This document shows positions 1 through 9,168 of a stretch of 64,000 nucleotides of DNA, piece by piece. A model generated the notes under the pieces. That model was not told the DNA's origin. It saw only the letters and a list, made by a program, of their open reading frames with translations, and did not search any database. Position numbers and translations under genes: made by a program. Origin of the DNA: Gemmatimonadota bacterium (GTDB taxonomy: Bacteria; Gemmatimonadota; Gemmatimonadetes; Longimicrobiales; Gaopeijiaceae); the NCBI GenBank assembly GCA_029262115.1, contig JAJCZZ010000084.1, forward strand, positions 22,894 to 86,893. Reading direction: 5' to 3'. The first letter of the stretch is position 1. The number at the start of each line of letters is the position of its first letter.

Positions 1-749
1 TCGAGGAGGTCGAGCAGAACCTCCGCGCGGTAGGCGCGGGCGTCTTCGCCCGCGGTTCGCGACGCGACGATGGCGGTCCGGGCCTCCTTGGTGCGCCCCA
101 GCACCGCGAGGAACTCGGCTTCTGCTCCGTGTAGGTCAGCCCGACCGGGGAACGCTTCGGCCGCCCGACGCGCCACCTCCAGAGCGCGCTCGTTCTCTCC
201 GCGGTGCGCGAGGAAGTCGATGCGGACCAGCTCGGCTCTGACTTCGGCGGGAACTGCGGCCATGGGTCGCTCCCCGCCCGTGATCGGCACGGACCCCCCG
301 GGGAGGAACGTCGAGGACGACACCCCGGCCGCCACGAGCAGTACGGCGGCGGCGGCGTACCGCCATCGCCTTGAAACACCCCCGTCCTCCGACCCGCTGG
401 CTGACCTCGTCACCTCCGGCAGGAAGCGGTAGCCACGGCCCCGCAGGGTCTCGACGAAGCGAGGCGAGCGCGCGTCGTCGCCGAGCGCGTCCCGGATCTG
501 CCGAATGCACGTATTCAGGGAGTCGTCGGCCACACCCGGAAGCCGCGGCCAGCCGAATCGGCGCAGTTCCTCCCGCGTGACCAACTCACCCGGATGCGCC
601 GCCAGATAGCCGAGGATCCGCACCGGAAGCGGTTCGAGGTCGAGCGCTCGCCCGCCGCGTCGTAGCTCGGCCGAGCGGAGGTCGACCTCATGTCCGTCGA
701 AGAAGTAGCTCTGCCGAGCCGGGGCCCGCCCCTCGCGTTCCTGCTCCAT
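1..749 (-). CDS. CadC-like winged-helix transcription regulator (partial, C-terminus outside window)
   Basis: The frame opens at an ATG at 749 and runs to base 1 without a stop, so about 249 residues are visible and the C-terminus is missing. Residues ~15-105 form an OmpR/PhoB-type DNA-binding winged helix (LDLEPLPVRILGYLA, TREELRRFGWP, VETLRGRGYRFLPEV). No phospho-receiver domain precedes it. After a polar linker, one hydrophobic stretch near residue 125 (YAAAAVLLVAAGVSS) looks like a membrane segment. Beyond it the sequence is Ala/Glu/Arg-rich and helical, like TPR repeats. This layout is that of ToxR/CadC-type membrane-tethered regulators, which sense outside the membrane. The signal and target genes cannot be told from the sequence. 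Confidence 0.8.
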   Translation of the reverse strand, partial: MEQEREGRAPARQSYFFDGHEVDLRSAELRRGGRALDLEPLPVRILGYLAAHPGELVTREELRRFGWPRLPGVADDSLNTCIRQIRDALGDDARSPRFVETLRGRGYRFLPEVTRSASGSEDGGVSRRWRYAAAAVLLVAAGVSSSTFLPGGSVPITGGERPMAAVPAEVRAELVRIDFLAHRGENERALEVARRAAEAFPGRADLHGAEAEFLAVLGRTKEARTAIVASRTAGEDARAYRAEVLLDLL

Positions 750-901
750 GTCCCGTCCTCTCGTGTGGTCGCGACCACACGTACGCGAAAGAGGCATGGT
801 GATGGCACCCTCCGACCGGCGTGGGCCCCATCCGGCCGCGCCCCCCCAGCCGGCGCGGACCGCATCACGCTCGCCGCCGTCCGGCAAAAGACGAAGTCGC
901 C

Positions 902-2050
902 CTACTCTCCTCCGAGCGGCACCAGACGCACCAGAAGCCCTGAATCCGTGCCGAGGTAGACCGTCCCGTCCGACGCCTCGTCGATCATCCGGACCCGCCA
1001 TCCACGGTCGGTGAGCACCCTCTCTTCGTGGAGAACCCGGTCGCCATCCAGCGTCAGAACGTTCAGGTGCTCCAGCCCCATGGCACCGATCAGGGCGTGC
1101 CGAGACCAACCAGGAAACGCCGGGCCGGTCGGGAACACCAGGTCACTTGGGGCGATCGACGGGCGGTAAACGTAGACTGGCTGCGTCGTCCCCGGCCGTC
1201 TCGTCCGGCCCTCTCCGACCGGCCCGCCGCCGTACTCCTCGCCGTAGGTCACGAGAGGCCATCCATAATTCTCCCCCGGCTGGACGACGTTGATCTCGTC
1301 GCCGCCCTGAGGCCCGTGTTCGTTCACCCAGAGCGAACCGGTGTGAGGGCTGACTGCCATCCCCTGGGGATTCCGGTGCCCGTAGCTCCACACCTCGGGG
1401 CGGGCTCCCGACACACCGACGAACGGGTTGTCGGTCGGCACCGTTCCGTCCATCCTCAGCCGCACCACCGTGCCGTTGTGGGTGCCCGTCGACTGGGCGA
1501 GATCCCTCGTCTCACGATCGCCAACCGTCAGAAACACGTGCCGGTCCGCAAACGCGATGCGGCCTCCGTAGTGCTGGTTCCGCTCGAAGGCGTCGGAGGT
1601 GAACAGCCGTTCCCGGTCGACGAACGCGTTGCCCACGAGGCGCGCCCGATCCAGCACTGTGGTCGAGCCCCCGTCGGCGGGGGCCGAGTATGCGACGTAG
1701 ATCCACGCATCCTCTGACCAGTCGGGTCCGACGAGCACGTCCAGGAGGCCGGCGTCCCCTTCCGTCCAGATGTCCCCGAGTCCGGCGATCGGCCGGCGGG
1801 AGCCGTCGGACAGATCGAGGAGGCTCACGCGCCCTGGGGTGCGTTCAGCCAGGAGGACGCGCCCGTCGGGAAGGAAGGCCGTCGCCACGGGGGTCGTGAG
1901 TCCGGTCGCCACCACCGTAACCGTGAACGAAGCGCTCTGCGTGTGCACGGTATCTACGGACGGCGCTGTTCTCCCGTCCTGGGCAGAGGTGTTCCCACTG
2001 TTCACGGCAAGTGCCACCACCATTCCGGTAATCCCCACGGTCCGGACCAT
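902..2050 (-). CDS. Secreted PQQ-dependent aldose sugar dehydrogenase-like protein (GSDH/sorbosone dehydrogenase family)
   Basis: 382 residues with an N-terminal signal peptide (GITGMVVALAVNSGNTSAQ), so probably periplasmic. The body is a six-bladed beta-propeller of the glucose/sorbosone dehydrogenase family. Family signatures are visible in order: HYGGRIAF, WSYGHRNPQGMA, NEHGPQGGDEIN and GENYGWPLVTYG, which in soluble glucose dehydrogenase and YliI-type enzymes include PQQ- and calcium-binding residues and the general-base histidine. The family oxidises aldoses and passes electrons to a quinone or another acceptor. The gene is divergent from the LysR gene at 2172 with 121 bp between them, so that regulator may control it. 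Substrate is not predictable. Confidence 0.88.
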   Translation of the reverse strand: MVRTVGITGMVVALAVNSGNTSAQDGRTAPSVDTVHTQSASFTVTVVATGLTTPVATAFLPDGRVLLAERTPGRVSLLDLSDGSRRPIAGLGDIWTEGDAGLLDVLVGPDWSEDAWIYVAYSAPADGGSTTVLDRARLVGNAFVDRERLFTSDAFERNQHYGGRIAFADRHVFLTVGDRETRDLAQSTGTHNGTVVRLRMDGTVPTDNPFVGVSGARPEVWSYGHRNPQGMAVSPHTGSLWVNEHGPQGGDEINVVQPGENYGWPLVTYGEEYGGGPVGEGRTRRPGTTQPVYVYRPSIAPSDLVFPTGPAFPGWSRHALIGAMGLEHLNVLTLDGDRVLHEERVLTDRGWRVRMIDEASDGTVYLGTDSGLLVRLVPLGGE

Positions 2051-2171
2051 CCTCCCTCCTCCCCCATCAGCGACGAATCAAACGAATCAAGATCCAGCGG
2101 CAATCCACGGTCGCCGGAGTCGTATCATCAATCCAGAGGAACTATTTGATACGTCCAATCAGGATTCTTGA

Positions 2172-3104
2172 TTGACCATCCGCCCTGACCTCGACCACCT
2201 GGAAACATTTCTGGCCGTAGTGGACGCCAGGGGCTTCGCACGCGCGGCGGAGCGACTCGGTGTGTCCCAGCCCGCCGTCAGCTACCGGGTCTCTCGACTT
2301 GAGGACCAACTCGGCACGCCGCTCTTGGAGGAGCCGCGGCGTCGTATCATCCTTACCCCAGCCGGCGTGGCCCTTCGGGATTTCTGCAGGCGCCTTTTCC
2401 CGGACCTCGACACCCTCGTCGATGGGATCGTCGAAGGAACGGCGGCGCCTCCGCCGCTCCGGATCGCCTGCCCTGGTACGTTCGGCCGCAACGTCGTATT
2501 CCCGGCTCTCCAGGATGGAGTCCTCCAAACGATGCCGGTGGAACTCCTCTTCCGTTCACTCGACGACATCTTTGACCTCGTCGAATCGGGGACCGTGGAC
2601 CTGGGCATCGCGTACGGCACTCGCGTGACGAACTCGCTCGAGTTCATTGAAATCGCCGAGGAGGAGTTCGTCCTCATCGCGCCTCCCGGAGGGTCACCGA
2701 CGCCGGACGCCTCGGTCGCACAGATCGCCGACCGACCGTTCGTGACGTACGAGGAGTGCGACTACGTGTTCGGAAAGTACTTCCAGGACGTCTTCGGCCA
2801 CCGACCGGCGCGCATGAACACCAGTTCGGCCTTCTCTCGCTTGGAGGAAGTGGTCGAGAGCGTCGCTGGGGGAGGGGGCTGCTCCATCGTGCCCGTCCAC
2901 TCGATTCGGCCCGCCCACCGGGAGCGGGGCGTGGAAGTCTACCGCCCGATCGGGCGTCCGCGTTCCCTGAACCCCGAGTACGCGGTCACTCGGCCCGGGT
3001 GGCAATCCCGGGCCGAGGTTCCCGCGCTGCTGGCCGACATCGGCCGCCGCGCCCGCCTCACCTACTTAGAGGCTCCTACTCCGACCGCGACGCGTTCGCC
3101 TTGA
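2172..3104 (+). CDS. LysR-family transcriptional regulator
   Basis: 310 residues starting at TTG. Residues 1-65 are the LysR winged helix-turn-helix (LDHLETFLAVVDARGFARA, LGVSQPAVSYRVSRLEDQLG, then a LTPAG wing motif). The remainder is a periplasmic-binding-protein-like effector domain. The gene is divergent from the sugar dehydrogenase at 902-2050; in LysR systems the divergent neighbour is often the target, and the short AT-richer intergenic sequence (2100-2170) would hold both promoters. The effector is unknown. The 3-prime end overlaps the convergent TipAS gene by 29 bp. Confidence 0.9.
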   Translation: MTIRPDLDHLETFLAVVDARGFARAAERLGVSQPAVSYRVSRLEDQLGTPLLEEPRRRIILTPAGVALRDFCRRLFPDLDTLVDGIVEGTAAPPPLRIACPGTFGRNVVFPALQDGVLQTMPVELLFRSLDDIFDLVESGTVDLGIAYGTRVTNSLEFIEIAEEEFVLIAPPGGSPTPDASVAQIADRPFVTYEECDYVFGKYFQDVFGHRPARMNTSSAFSRLEEVVESVAGGGGCSIVPVHSIRPAHRERGVEVYRPIGRPRSLNPEYAVTRPGWQSRAEVPALLADIGRRARLTYLEAPTPTATRSP

Positions 3105-3468
3105 TGGCGGCCGACACATACTCGGCCAGACCCTCCGCTCGATCGTCGTAGTGCGCCTTGAAGCGCGCGTCCGCCGTGTACATCTCGGCGAGGTTCGCGT
3201 GCACGTCCGTTGAACAGGGATAGTACCACCGGTCGATGTGGAGCCTCCCCTCCTCGGCCAGATCCATCGCGCGCTCGCCGTCGGCGGGCGCTCCGGATGC
3301 CATCGCTTCGGCGAATCCAGCCTCGATGTCGTCCAACTCGGCCTTGAGCGCGGCCATCTTCTCCGGACCGTACTCCTTCGTTCGACGCGCGGACTCCTTG
3401 TACGCGTCCGTGTGTCCCCAACGCTCCCGCGCCTCTTCGGCGTACGGGTTCTCCGTCTCGGTGCTCAT
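3076..3468 (-). CDS. Stand-alone TipAS-type antibiotic/ligand-binding protein
   Basis: 130 residues. The whole protein matches the pattern of the TipAS domain (C-terminal ligand-binding domain of the MerR regulator TipAL): YAEEARERWGHTDAYKES, then RWYYPCSTDVHANLAEMY, then AHYDDRAEGLAEYVSAAI near the C-terminus. TipAS binds thiopeptides through a globin-like helical fold; stand-alone versions lack the MerR DNA-binding part, so this would be a ligand-binding or sequestering protein rather than a regulator. An ATG at 3468 preceded by an AGGAGAG-like sequence supports the start. No functional partner is adjacent. Confidence 0.82.
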   Translation of the reverse strand: MSTETENPYAEEARERWGHTDAYKESARRTKEYGPEKMAALKAELDDIEAGFAEAMASGAPADGERAMDLAEEGRLHIDRWYYPCSTDVHANLAEMYTADARFKAHYDDRAEGLAEYVSAAIKANASRSE

Positions 3469-3517
3469 CGTCCTCTCTCCTGTGAGTGTTCGTACCGGCG
3501 TAGGAGACGATAAGACC

Positions 3518-5017
3518 TCACGTTACGTGAGGATCAAGTCCCTCGCCTCGAGACGTCCATCCGAGTCGGCCGTAGAGGACCGAAAGCCCCCACGCGGCAC
3601 CCACCGCGACGAGGGTCAGCATGGCGGCTCGCATGAGCCCGGCAACGAACAGGCCGTCGAGAACCGGCCACGCCGGACGGTACTCCATCAAGGTCGCCCC
3701 ACGCGCCGTCATCCAGTGCCAGGCGGTGTGGGCCACCAGCGCGGACAGCACCACGACGCCGGCCCTGGGTGAGGGGAGCCGTGCCAGGCCCCAGCGAAGC
3801 AGGACCGCCACGACCGCAATCACCGCGAGTTGGCCCAACTCGACCCCCACGTTGAACGCGAGGAGCGACGTGATCAGATGACCTCCCGCGAACTGGAGTG
3901 AGCGGCTCAGCGCGAAGGAGAAGCCGAAGCCGTGCACGAGTCCGAATATGAAGGCCACGATCCACCGCCGACCGGGCCGGGCCCTGAGAATGTTCTCGAG
4001 AGCCATGAGCACGATCGACAGGGCAATCAAGGTCTCGATCAGGGGTGGGAACCACAGGCCGCCCGGCACGAAACCGACCGCGGCGGCCAGAAGCGTAAGG
4101 CTGTGCGCCACGGTAAAGGCCGTGACGACAGGGACCAGGGCACGCACGCTTTGTAAGGGGATGACGAGGCAGAGGATGAACAGCAGGTGGTCCATCCCCT
4201 CCAGGATGTGGATGAAGCCCATCCGCACGAAGCGGAGGACCGCCTGATGCCAGCGCGGGTCGAGGCGCACGACCCCGGGGTCGCCGTCGTATTGGAAGAC
4301 CCGCTCGCCGCCCCCGGCGGGCAGAAAGTGGAGGACGCTGACCGTCGCCACGCCGAGGTGCGCAAGAGACGGGTCGATCGAGAAGCGCGCCTCGTCCGAC
4401 ACGATCGGCACGGTCAGCTCGACGTCGAGCAAGGCTTGCTCCGACACGATGTCCGTCGAGGGGTCGAGCGTCCCCGCGCGCAGATGGGCCAGCGCCTGCT
4501 CGTACGAACCGAACGACCGATCCGAGGGAAGGCTCAGGCGGACCGCACCGATCTGCTCAGACCCGAGCGGTCGGCCATCCTCGTAGAGGGTCAGGTAGTC
4601 AGCAATCCACAGGGACGCCGCTTCCCGGAGGAGGGGAGCGGCCGCGGTCAGGTCCAGGTATCCGGGGCCCCGGACAGGCCAGTCCATGTCGCGCATGGCC
4701 TCCAGCGGCACCCGCACGAGGAGGCGGAGGGTGTCGGCGTCCGGTCGAATGTAGATCTGCACGGCGACGTCGGCGGGCACTTCGTGACGGCGTGATCGCG
4801 TCGGCTCCGCCGAAGTGGGCTCGAGGGCCACGACCACCGCGGCCGCGACGTCCGCACCCCGCCCTCCGACCTCCGCGGCTGCAGCGCCACCGAAAGGGCC
4901 AGCCCCGCCGCCCACCGCCGCCACCGCCACCAGCGCGACCGAGCGCCGAGCGAGGACGGACTGGCCCGCCGACCTCGAGGAGCGACGCCGCGCGTCGGAT
5001 GAACGGGCAGGGAGCAT
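3518..5017 (-). CDS. HupE/UreJ-type multi-pass membrane protein
   Basis: 499 residues. A long N-terminal extracytoplasmic part (~1-250, after an Ala-rich hydrophobic start) is followed by about six to seven membrane helices. The membrane half carries HupE/UreJ_2 signatures: MGFIHILEGMDHLLFILCL, TAFTVAHSLTLLAAAVGF and FGLVHGFGFSFALS. The histidines in these helices are thought to bind metal; HupE and UreJ proteins are linked to nickel or cobalt uptake, but this long form occurs far from hydrogenase or urease genes and its role is uncertain. No urease or hydrogenase gene is nearby. The first 40 residues are very Arg/Ala-rich, so a start slightly downstream is possible. Confidence 0.8.
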   Translation of the reverse strand: MLPARSSDARRRSSRSAGQSVLARRSVALVAVAAVGGGAGPFGGAAAAEVGGRGADVAAAVVVALEPTSAEPTRSRRHEVPADVAVQIYIRPDADTLRLLVRVPLEAMRDMDWPVRGPGYLDLTAAAPLLREAASLWIADYLTLYEDGRPLGSEQIGAVRLSLPSDRSFGSYEQALAHLRAGTLDPSTDIVSEQALLDVELTVPIVSDEARFSIDPSLAHLGVATVSVLHFLPAGGGERVFQYDGDPGVVRLDPRWHQAVLRFVRMGFIHILEGMDHLLFILCLVIPLQSVRALVPVVTAFTVAHSLTLLAAAVGFVPGGLWFPPLIETLIALSIVLMALENILRARPGRRWIVAFIFGLVHGFGFSFALSRSLQFAGGHLITSLLAFNVGVELGQLAVIAVVAVLLRWGLARLPSPRAGVVVLSALVAHTAWHWMTARGATLMEYRPAWPVLDGLFVAGLMRAAMLTLVAVGAAWGLSVLYGRLGWTSRGEGLDPHVT

Positions 5018-5165
5018 CGGCGCCTCAAAGGTGGGTAGGAGAGGGAAGCCCCTTCATGCGAACGCGGGGCTTCAGTCAGTCCCCCGCTGGACGGGGTCCG
5101 TGCCCCTCCAGTAGGATGACGCATTGTTACTCGTGATACCCCCTGGTGAAAAGGGAGCGTTGTCG

Positions 5166-6350
5166 ATGAAGCCGAACGGTGGACCCCTCCTGGCCCTCGG
5201 AATGATCGTCGCGGTGGTCGCGCTCGGATACGGCGCCACCGCCATGGAGGGCGCCGCCGACCGCTCAGGGCTCGTCGAGGCGCCGGTGTTCGAAGTCGAC
5301 CCGCTGTGGCCCCAGCCGCTCCCGAACCACTGGCTGCTGGGATCGGCCATCGGCGTCGGCGTCGATTCGCGCGACCACGTGTTCGTGATCCACCGCCGTG
5401 AGAGCTTCAACGAGCGCACGGAGCTCGGAGCGGCGACCGATCCTCCGACGGGCGAGTGCTGTATTCCAGCGCCCAATATCCTCGAATTCGATCCCGACGG
5501 GAATCTCGTGAACTCCTGGGGCGGGCCGGCCGACGGGTACGATTGGCCGTCTTCGAACCACGGGCTTTCGATCGACGCCAAGGACAACATCTGGATCGGC
5601 GGAAACGGTCCGCGGGATTCGCACATCCTGAAGTTCACGCGCAATGGCCGCTTCCTCCTCCAGATCGGTGAGTCCGGGCAGGCGGCCGACAGCCATGCGC
5701 GCGACCACTTCGGGCGGGTCGCCAAAATCTCTTTCGACAACCGAGCGAACGAGGCGTACGTGGCCGACGGCTACAGCAACAAGCGCGTGGCGGTCCTCGA
5801 CATGGACTCAGGCGAGCTCAAGCGGTACTGGGGCGCGTACGGCAACGAGCCGTCGGACGAGAATCTCGGTCCGTACGATCCGTCGGCTCCACTCGCGCAG
5901 CAGTTCCGAAACCCTGTGCACTGCGCCGATCCATCCCACGACGGCCTCGTATATGTGTGCGACCGCCCCAACGACCGCATTCAGGTGTTCCGCACGGACG
6001 GCACGTACGTCGACGAGGTGCGGATCGCTCCATTGACGCGCGGCGACGGCTCGACCTGGGACATCGCCTTCAGTCGCGACCCGGACCAGCGCTTCATGTA
6101 CGTCGCCGACGGGAAGAACCAGCGGGTGTACGTGATGCTCCGGGAGTCGCTGGAGATCATCACCCAGTTCGGCGACGGCGGACGTCAGCCCGGCCAGTTC
6201 TTCGCCGTGCATTCGATCGCGACGGATTCGCAAGGCAACATCTACACGACGGAGACCTACGAAGGAAAGCGGGTCCAGAAATTCGTATACCGGGGGATGG
6301 GCAACGTCGCTCCCGACCAAGGTGTGGTGTGGCCGACGGGTAGCGACTGA
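5166..6350 (+). CDS. Secreted/anchored NHL-repeat beta-propeller (peptidyl-hydroxyglycine lyase-like)
   Basis: About 394 residues from an ATG at 5166, chosen over an upstream in-frame start because AAAGGGAG lies 8-15 bases before it. An N-terminal hydrophobic segment (LLALGMIVAVVALGYGA) is a signal peptide or anchor. The rest contains repeated NHL-type blades: VDPLWPQPLPNHWLLG, IGVGVDSRDHVFVIHR, LEFDPDGNLVNSWGG, VAVLDMDSGELKRYWG, RIQVFRTDGTYVDEV, SIATDSQGNIYTTE. Such proteins resemble the lyase domain of peptide-amidating enzymes, but enzymatic activity is not shown by the sequence. It is likely extracytoplasmic. The next gene starts 6 bp after its stop. Confidence 0.75.
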   Translation: MKPNGGPLLALGMIVAVVALGYGATAMEGAADRSGLVEAPVFEVDPLWPQPLPNHWLLGSAIGVGVDSRDHVFVIHRRESFNERTELGAATDPPTGECCIPAPNILEFDPDGNLVNSWGGPADGYDWPSSNHGLSIDAKDNIWIGGNGPRDSHILKFTRNGRFLLQIGESGQAADSHARDHFGRVAKISFDNRANEAYVADGYSNKRVAVLDMDSGELKRYWGAYGNEPSDENLGPYDPSAPLAQQFRNPVHCADPSHDGLVYVCDRPNDRIQVFRTDGTYVDEVRIAPLTRGDGSTWDIAFSRDPDQRFMYVADGKNQRVYVMLRESLEIITQFGDGGRQPGQFFAVHSIATDSQGNIYTTETYEGKRVQKFVYRGMGNVAPDQGVVWPTGSD

Positions 6351-6355
6351 CGGGG

Positions 6356-7057
6356 GTGCCGGCCGAGGGCCATCCGGCGGCCGAGGGTGCTGAACGGATC
6401 GACGATCACGACAGCGCGCACAGCGAAGGTCTGATCACGGGGGAGGACCAGGCCCTCGATCCCGCGCTCATCGAGCGGACACGGGGCCCTCAACCGTGGC
6501 GGCGGGTGTTCCACGCGGCCAATGGCCTGGTGGTGGCTGCGGCCCTCACGCGGTTCGACCCGACCCGGGAGCAGGTGGTCGTCGTGCTGGCGGTCGTCCT
6601 TGCCGCTCTGGTCGTCCTGGACATCATCCGCCTGAGGGTCCGGCGCGCCAACGAGCTTTTCTTCAGGTGGTTCTCGTCGCTCGCGTCGCCGCGCGAAGCG
6701 AACGGGGTGGCGTCGTCCACCTGGTACGCGCTAGCGCTTCTCCTGACGCTCGGTCTTTTCCCACGTGCCGACGCCATATCCGCTATTCTGGTGCTCGCCC
6801 TGGCGGACCCGGCCGCATCGTGGATCGGACGGCGCTGGGGCCGGAGACCGTTCCTCGGCGGATCGGTCGAAGGTACGCTGGCCTTCCTGGTGGCCGCGGG
6901 CATCGTGCTCGGGCTGCGCCACCCGCCGGCCCAGGCAGCGGTGGGAGCGGTGGTCGGCGCGCTGGCCGAGCGGCTCGGGTGGCCGCTCGACGACAACCTG
7001 GCCGTGCCACTGGCGACCGTAGCGGCGCTCTGGGTAGCGGGCTACTTCCTGATGTAG
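6356..7057 (+). CDS. Dolichol/phytol-kinase-like integral membrane enzyme (SEC59/DGK1 family)
   Basis: 233 residues, GTG start 6 bp after the upstream stop, so probably co-transcribed with it. After a 45-residue hydrophilic head there are about six to seven hydrophobic segments. Conserved-looking motifs match CTP-dependent polyprenol/diacylglycerol kinases: VFHAANGLVVAAAL, GVASSTWYALALLL, ALADPAASWIGRRWG, SVEGTLAFLVAAG and WPLDDNLAVPL. The family phosphorylates dolichol, phytol or diacylglycerol, or acts as a phosphatidate cytidylyltransferase-like protein. The bacterial substrate is unknown. The 297 bp after its stop contain no recognisable gene. Confidence 0.78.
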   Translation: MPAEGHPAAEGAERIDDHDSAHSEGLITGEDQALDPALIERTRGPQPWRRVFHAANGLVVAAALTRFDPTREQVVVVLAVVLAALVVLDIIRLRVRRANELFFRWFSSLASPREANGVASSTWYALALLLTLGLFPRADAISAILVLALADPAASWIGRRWGRRPFLGGSVEGTLAFLVAAGIVLGLRHPPAQAAVGAVVGALAERLGWPLDDNLAVPLATVAALWVAGYFLM

Positions 7058-7354
7058 CGGAGCCCGAGGGCTGCCGCCACGGCTGGCGCGCACCCGATGC
7101 CCTGGCCAGCCTCGCCTTCGCGCCCTCCAGCCTGGTAGGGTCCGACTCTAGAGCGGTCCGTCCTCACCACATTGAATAGGGCACCCACCGCACCTCGATC
7201 GCCTCCGGGCTGTCGGCGGGCGACCGGCCCTCCTTGGACTCGGAGTCCGACGGTGTCGCCCGCCAACTAGACCCCTCAACCCTCACGCCGCCTGAATCCC
7301 ACTCGCTCACCCGTTCACAGGGAGCGATGTCGTGACATCCAGATGTCGCAGTTC

Positions 7355-8581
7355 TCAGCACGCGGGGGGTTCGTCTTCGGGGCCGGCCGCCCCAGAGAGC
7401 CGGGACAGTTGGTCGTGACCCGGCAGCGCGAAGACCTCAACGTACTTCTCATCGAACTGACCGCTACGAACACCGACCGCGCGATCCCCCCTGGCCCGCA
7501 CGAATGTCATATCCCTGGGAAATACCACTGTCCAGAGAAGGCGACCTCTCGGATCGACGACGTCGTAAACGTTGGGCTCGACCCAACCGATTCGTGGCGC
7601 GTCACCTCCGCCGAGGACGCTCAAAGGGGCCGGGTCTTCGTAGGCGCGGCAAAACCGAGCCACCCAAATCCTGCCATCGTCGTCGACCCGCAACGCTCGC
7701 ATAGCAGGCTTTACCGGCGGAACCTCGGTGGATGAAACCCCGAATCGGACCGCTGCGTGATCGGAGAAGCGCTGCCACTCCAGGCGTTCGGCCGTGCTCG
7801 GCCGCCGTGGCTCGTAGGTCCGGCTCAGAAGCACGACGCGCCCGTCGTCGAGCGGCCAGGAGATCGCATAGCGATCGTTCCGGGCAGACACCAAAAAGCC
7901 GTCAGGGCTCGGAGCAGACATTGTGAGCGTCACGAACGGCGTCCGACCTTCTTCAGTCGTGGGGTAGACCCAGTTGGAAGCGGAGGGGTGGCGGCGGGGC
8001 GGGAACACGGAGTCGATGACCGTTCCGGAAGAAGAAATACGGAGCCAACCAGGCCACAGTGGCTCCGTCGGCCCTCGGTATCGCATTGCAGTCCGCACCC
8101 AGTAGCGGCCTCTACGATCCCGAATCATTCCAGCTTCGGAGCCGACGAGGATGGTGCCGAGTTCGACGCGAAACTCGTCAAGTACGACGCCGGCCGTATC
8201 GAAAACAGTCATCCTGCCCTGAGAGGGATCCCAGACTGAAAAGCGTCCGGAATCGAGCGGCGCGATACCGTCAATCGATTGGAACTCGCCAGGCCCTTCA
8301 CCAGCCCTCCCTATCCTACGAACGAATGCGCCCGCCTCAGAGAAGAGCCGCACCTCACGGGCATAGCGATCGGCCACCGCAATGTAGCCGCCGTCAAGCA
8401 ACGCGACATCGGCCACAGCACCGAATGCCTCCATCTCGGGCCCGTCGACTGACCCGAGCGAAAGAACCGCTTCCAGAGCAACCGCCGGAGCAACCGTCCG
8501 CTCAGCGGGAAGAATGATCGCGAGTGTATCTCCGACCTGAGAGGCCGGCGCGGCAACGAGGGCGACGAGGACCAAGTACAT
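7355..8581 (-). CDS. Secreted six-bladed beta-propeller protein
   Basis: 408 residues with a short hydrophobic N-terminus (YLVLVALVAAPASQVGD), probably a signal peptide. Propeller blades are visible as GGYIAVADRYAREVRLFSE, AGAFVRRIGRAGEGPGEFQ, GRFSVWDPSQGRMTVFD, a type very frequent in Gemmatimonadota. The C-terminal part (VFPRDMTFVRARGDRAVGV) completes the propeller. Function is unknown; family members are usually extracytoplasmic. It resembles the proteins at 21312 and 32246 in layout, suggesting a paralogous family within this genome. Confidence 0.75.
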   Translation of the reverse strand: MYLVLVALVAAPASQVGDTLAIILPAERTVAPAVALEAVLSLGSVDGPEMEAFGAVADVALLDGGYIAVADRYAREVRLFSEAGAFVRRIGRAGEGPGEFQSIDGIAPLDSGRFSVWDPSQGRMTVFDTAGVVLDEFRVELGTILVGSEAGMIRDRRGRYWVRTAMRYRGPTEPLWPGWLRISSSGTVIDSVFPPRRHPSASNWVYPTTEEGRTPFVTLTMSAPSPDGFLVSARNDRYAISWPLDDGRVVLLSRTYEPRRPSTAERLEWQRFSDHAAVRFGVSSTEVPPVKPAMRALRVDDDGRIWVARFCRAYEDPAPLSVLGGGDAPRIGWVEPNVYDVVDPRGRLLWTVVFPRDMTFVRARGDRAVGVRSGQFDEKYVEVFALPGHDQLSRLSGAAGPEDEPPAC

Positions 8582-8726
8582 CGTGTTCTACTAGTGGAGA
8601 AGTTCAGCCTAACAGATGCGACCAACTTATCCGTAGCGCCAGTCGAGACGGCAGGTCCCGACACGAGCCAAGCGGCGGGAGTCCGAGCGGGTTCACGACA
8701 CCTCCCCCCACGGCGCACCCCCCAAC

Positions 8727-9083
8727 CTAACAGTCCACCAACTCGATCCTGTCCGGGCCGTTTGGCACCACGCACAGGAATTCGAACGGTTCGTCTCCCT
8801 CCGCGTTGTACGAGTGCGGCGTTCCACCGGGGATGTACACGACGTCACCGGCCTTCACGCGGTGCTCCTCGCCGCCGATCCGAACCCGAGCCTGACCGCG
8901 CAGCACGTACTGCTCATGCTCCACCTCGTTGGTATGGAGCGGCATGCCCCCACCCGGCTCCATGATGAAGCGACGGAGCGCGAAGTTCGGACCCACGTCC
9001 GAGCCAATCAGGACCTGCCGGCGGGTGCCGGAACCGGCCTTTACCTCTTCGGTCGGGATGGACTCGGATGCGCGGACGGACAT
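8727..9083 (-). CDS. Small single-domain cupin protein
   Basis: 118 residues from an ATG at 9083; the longer upstream frame is not protein-like, so this start is preferred. A single cupin barrel is evident: MPLHTNEVEHEQYVLRGQA carries the first motif (His..Glu..), and GDVVYIPGGTPHSYNAEGD the second with its terminal His. These residues normally bind a divalent metal. Small cupins bind or modify small molecules, but nothing here shows the substrate. It lies 85 bp downstream of the secreted protein at 9169-9813 on the same strand and may be transcribed with it. Confidence 0.82.
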   Translation of the reverse strand: MSVRASESIPTEEVKAGSGTRRQVLIGSDVGPNFALRRFIMEPGGGMPLHTNEVEHEQYVLRGQARVRIGGEEHRVKAGDVVYIPGGTPHSYNAEGDEPFEFLCVVPNGPDRIELVDC

Positions 9084-9168
9084 GCAGACGGCTCCTGTTC
9101 GGGGTAGAGCGCCAAAGTTGGGGTGTCGACACGCCCGCTGCCAGACGCACGTGCAGCGCCGACCCCAC

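Noticed and set aside
2100..2171. LysR operator between the sugar dehydrogenase and regulator genes
   Set aside because: Several AATC/GATT pieces are present but no convincing T-N11-A palindrome could be chosen by eye.
7058..7354. Possible small genes on both strands
   Set aside because: Frames are short, compositionally unlike real proteins and lack ribosome-binding sites; treated as non-coding.
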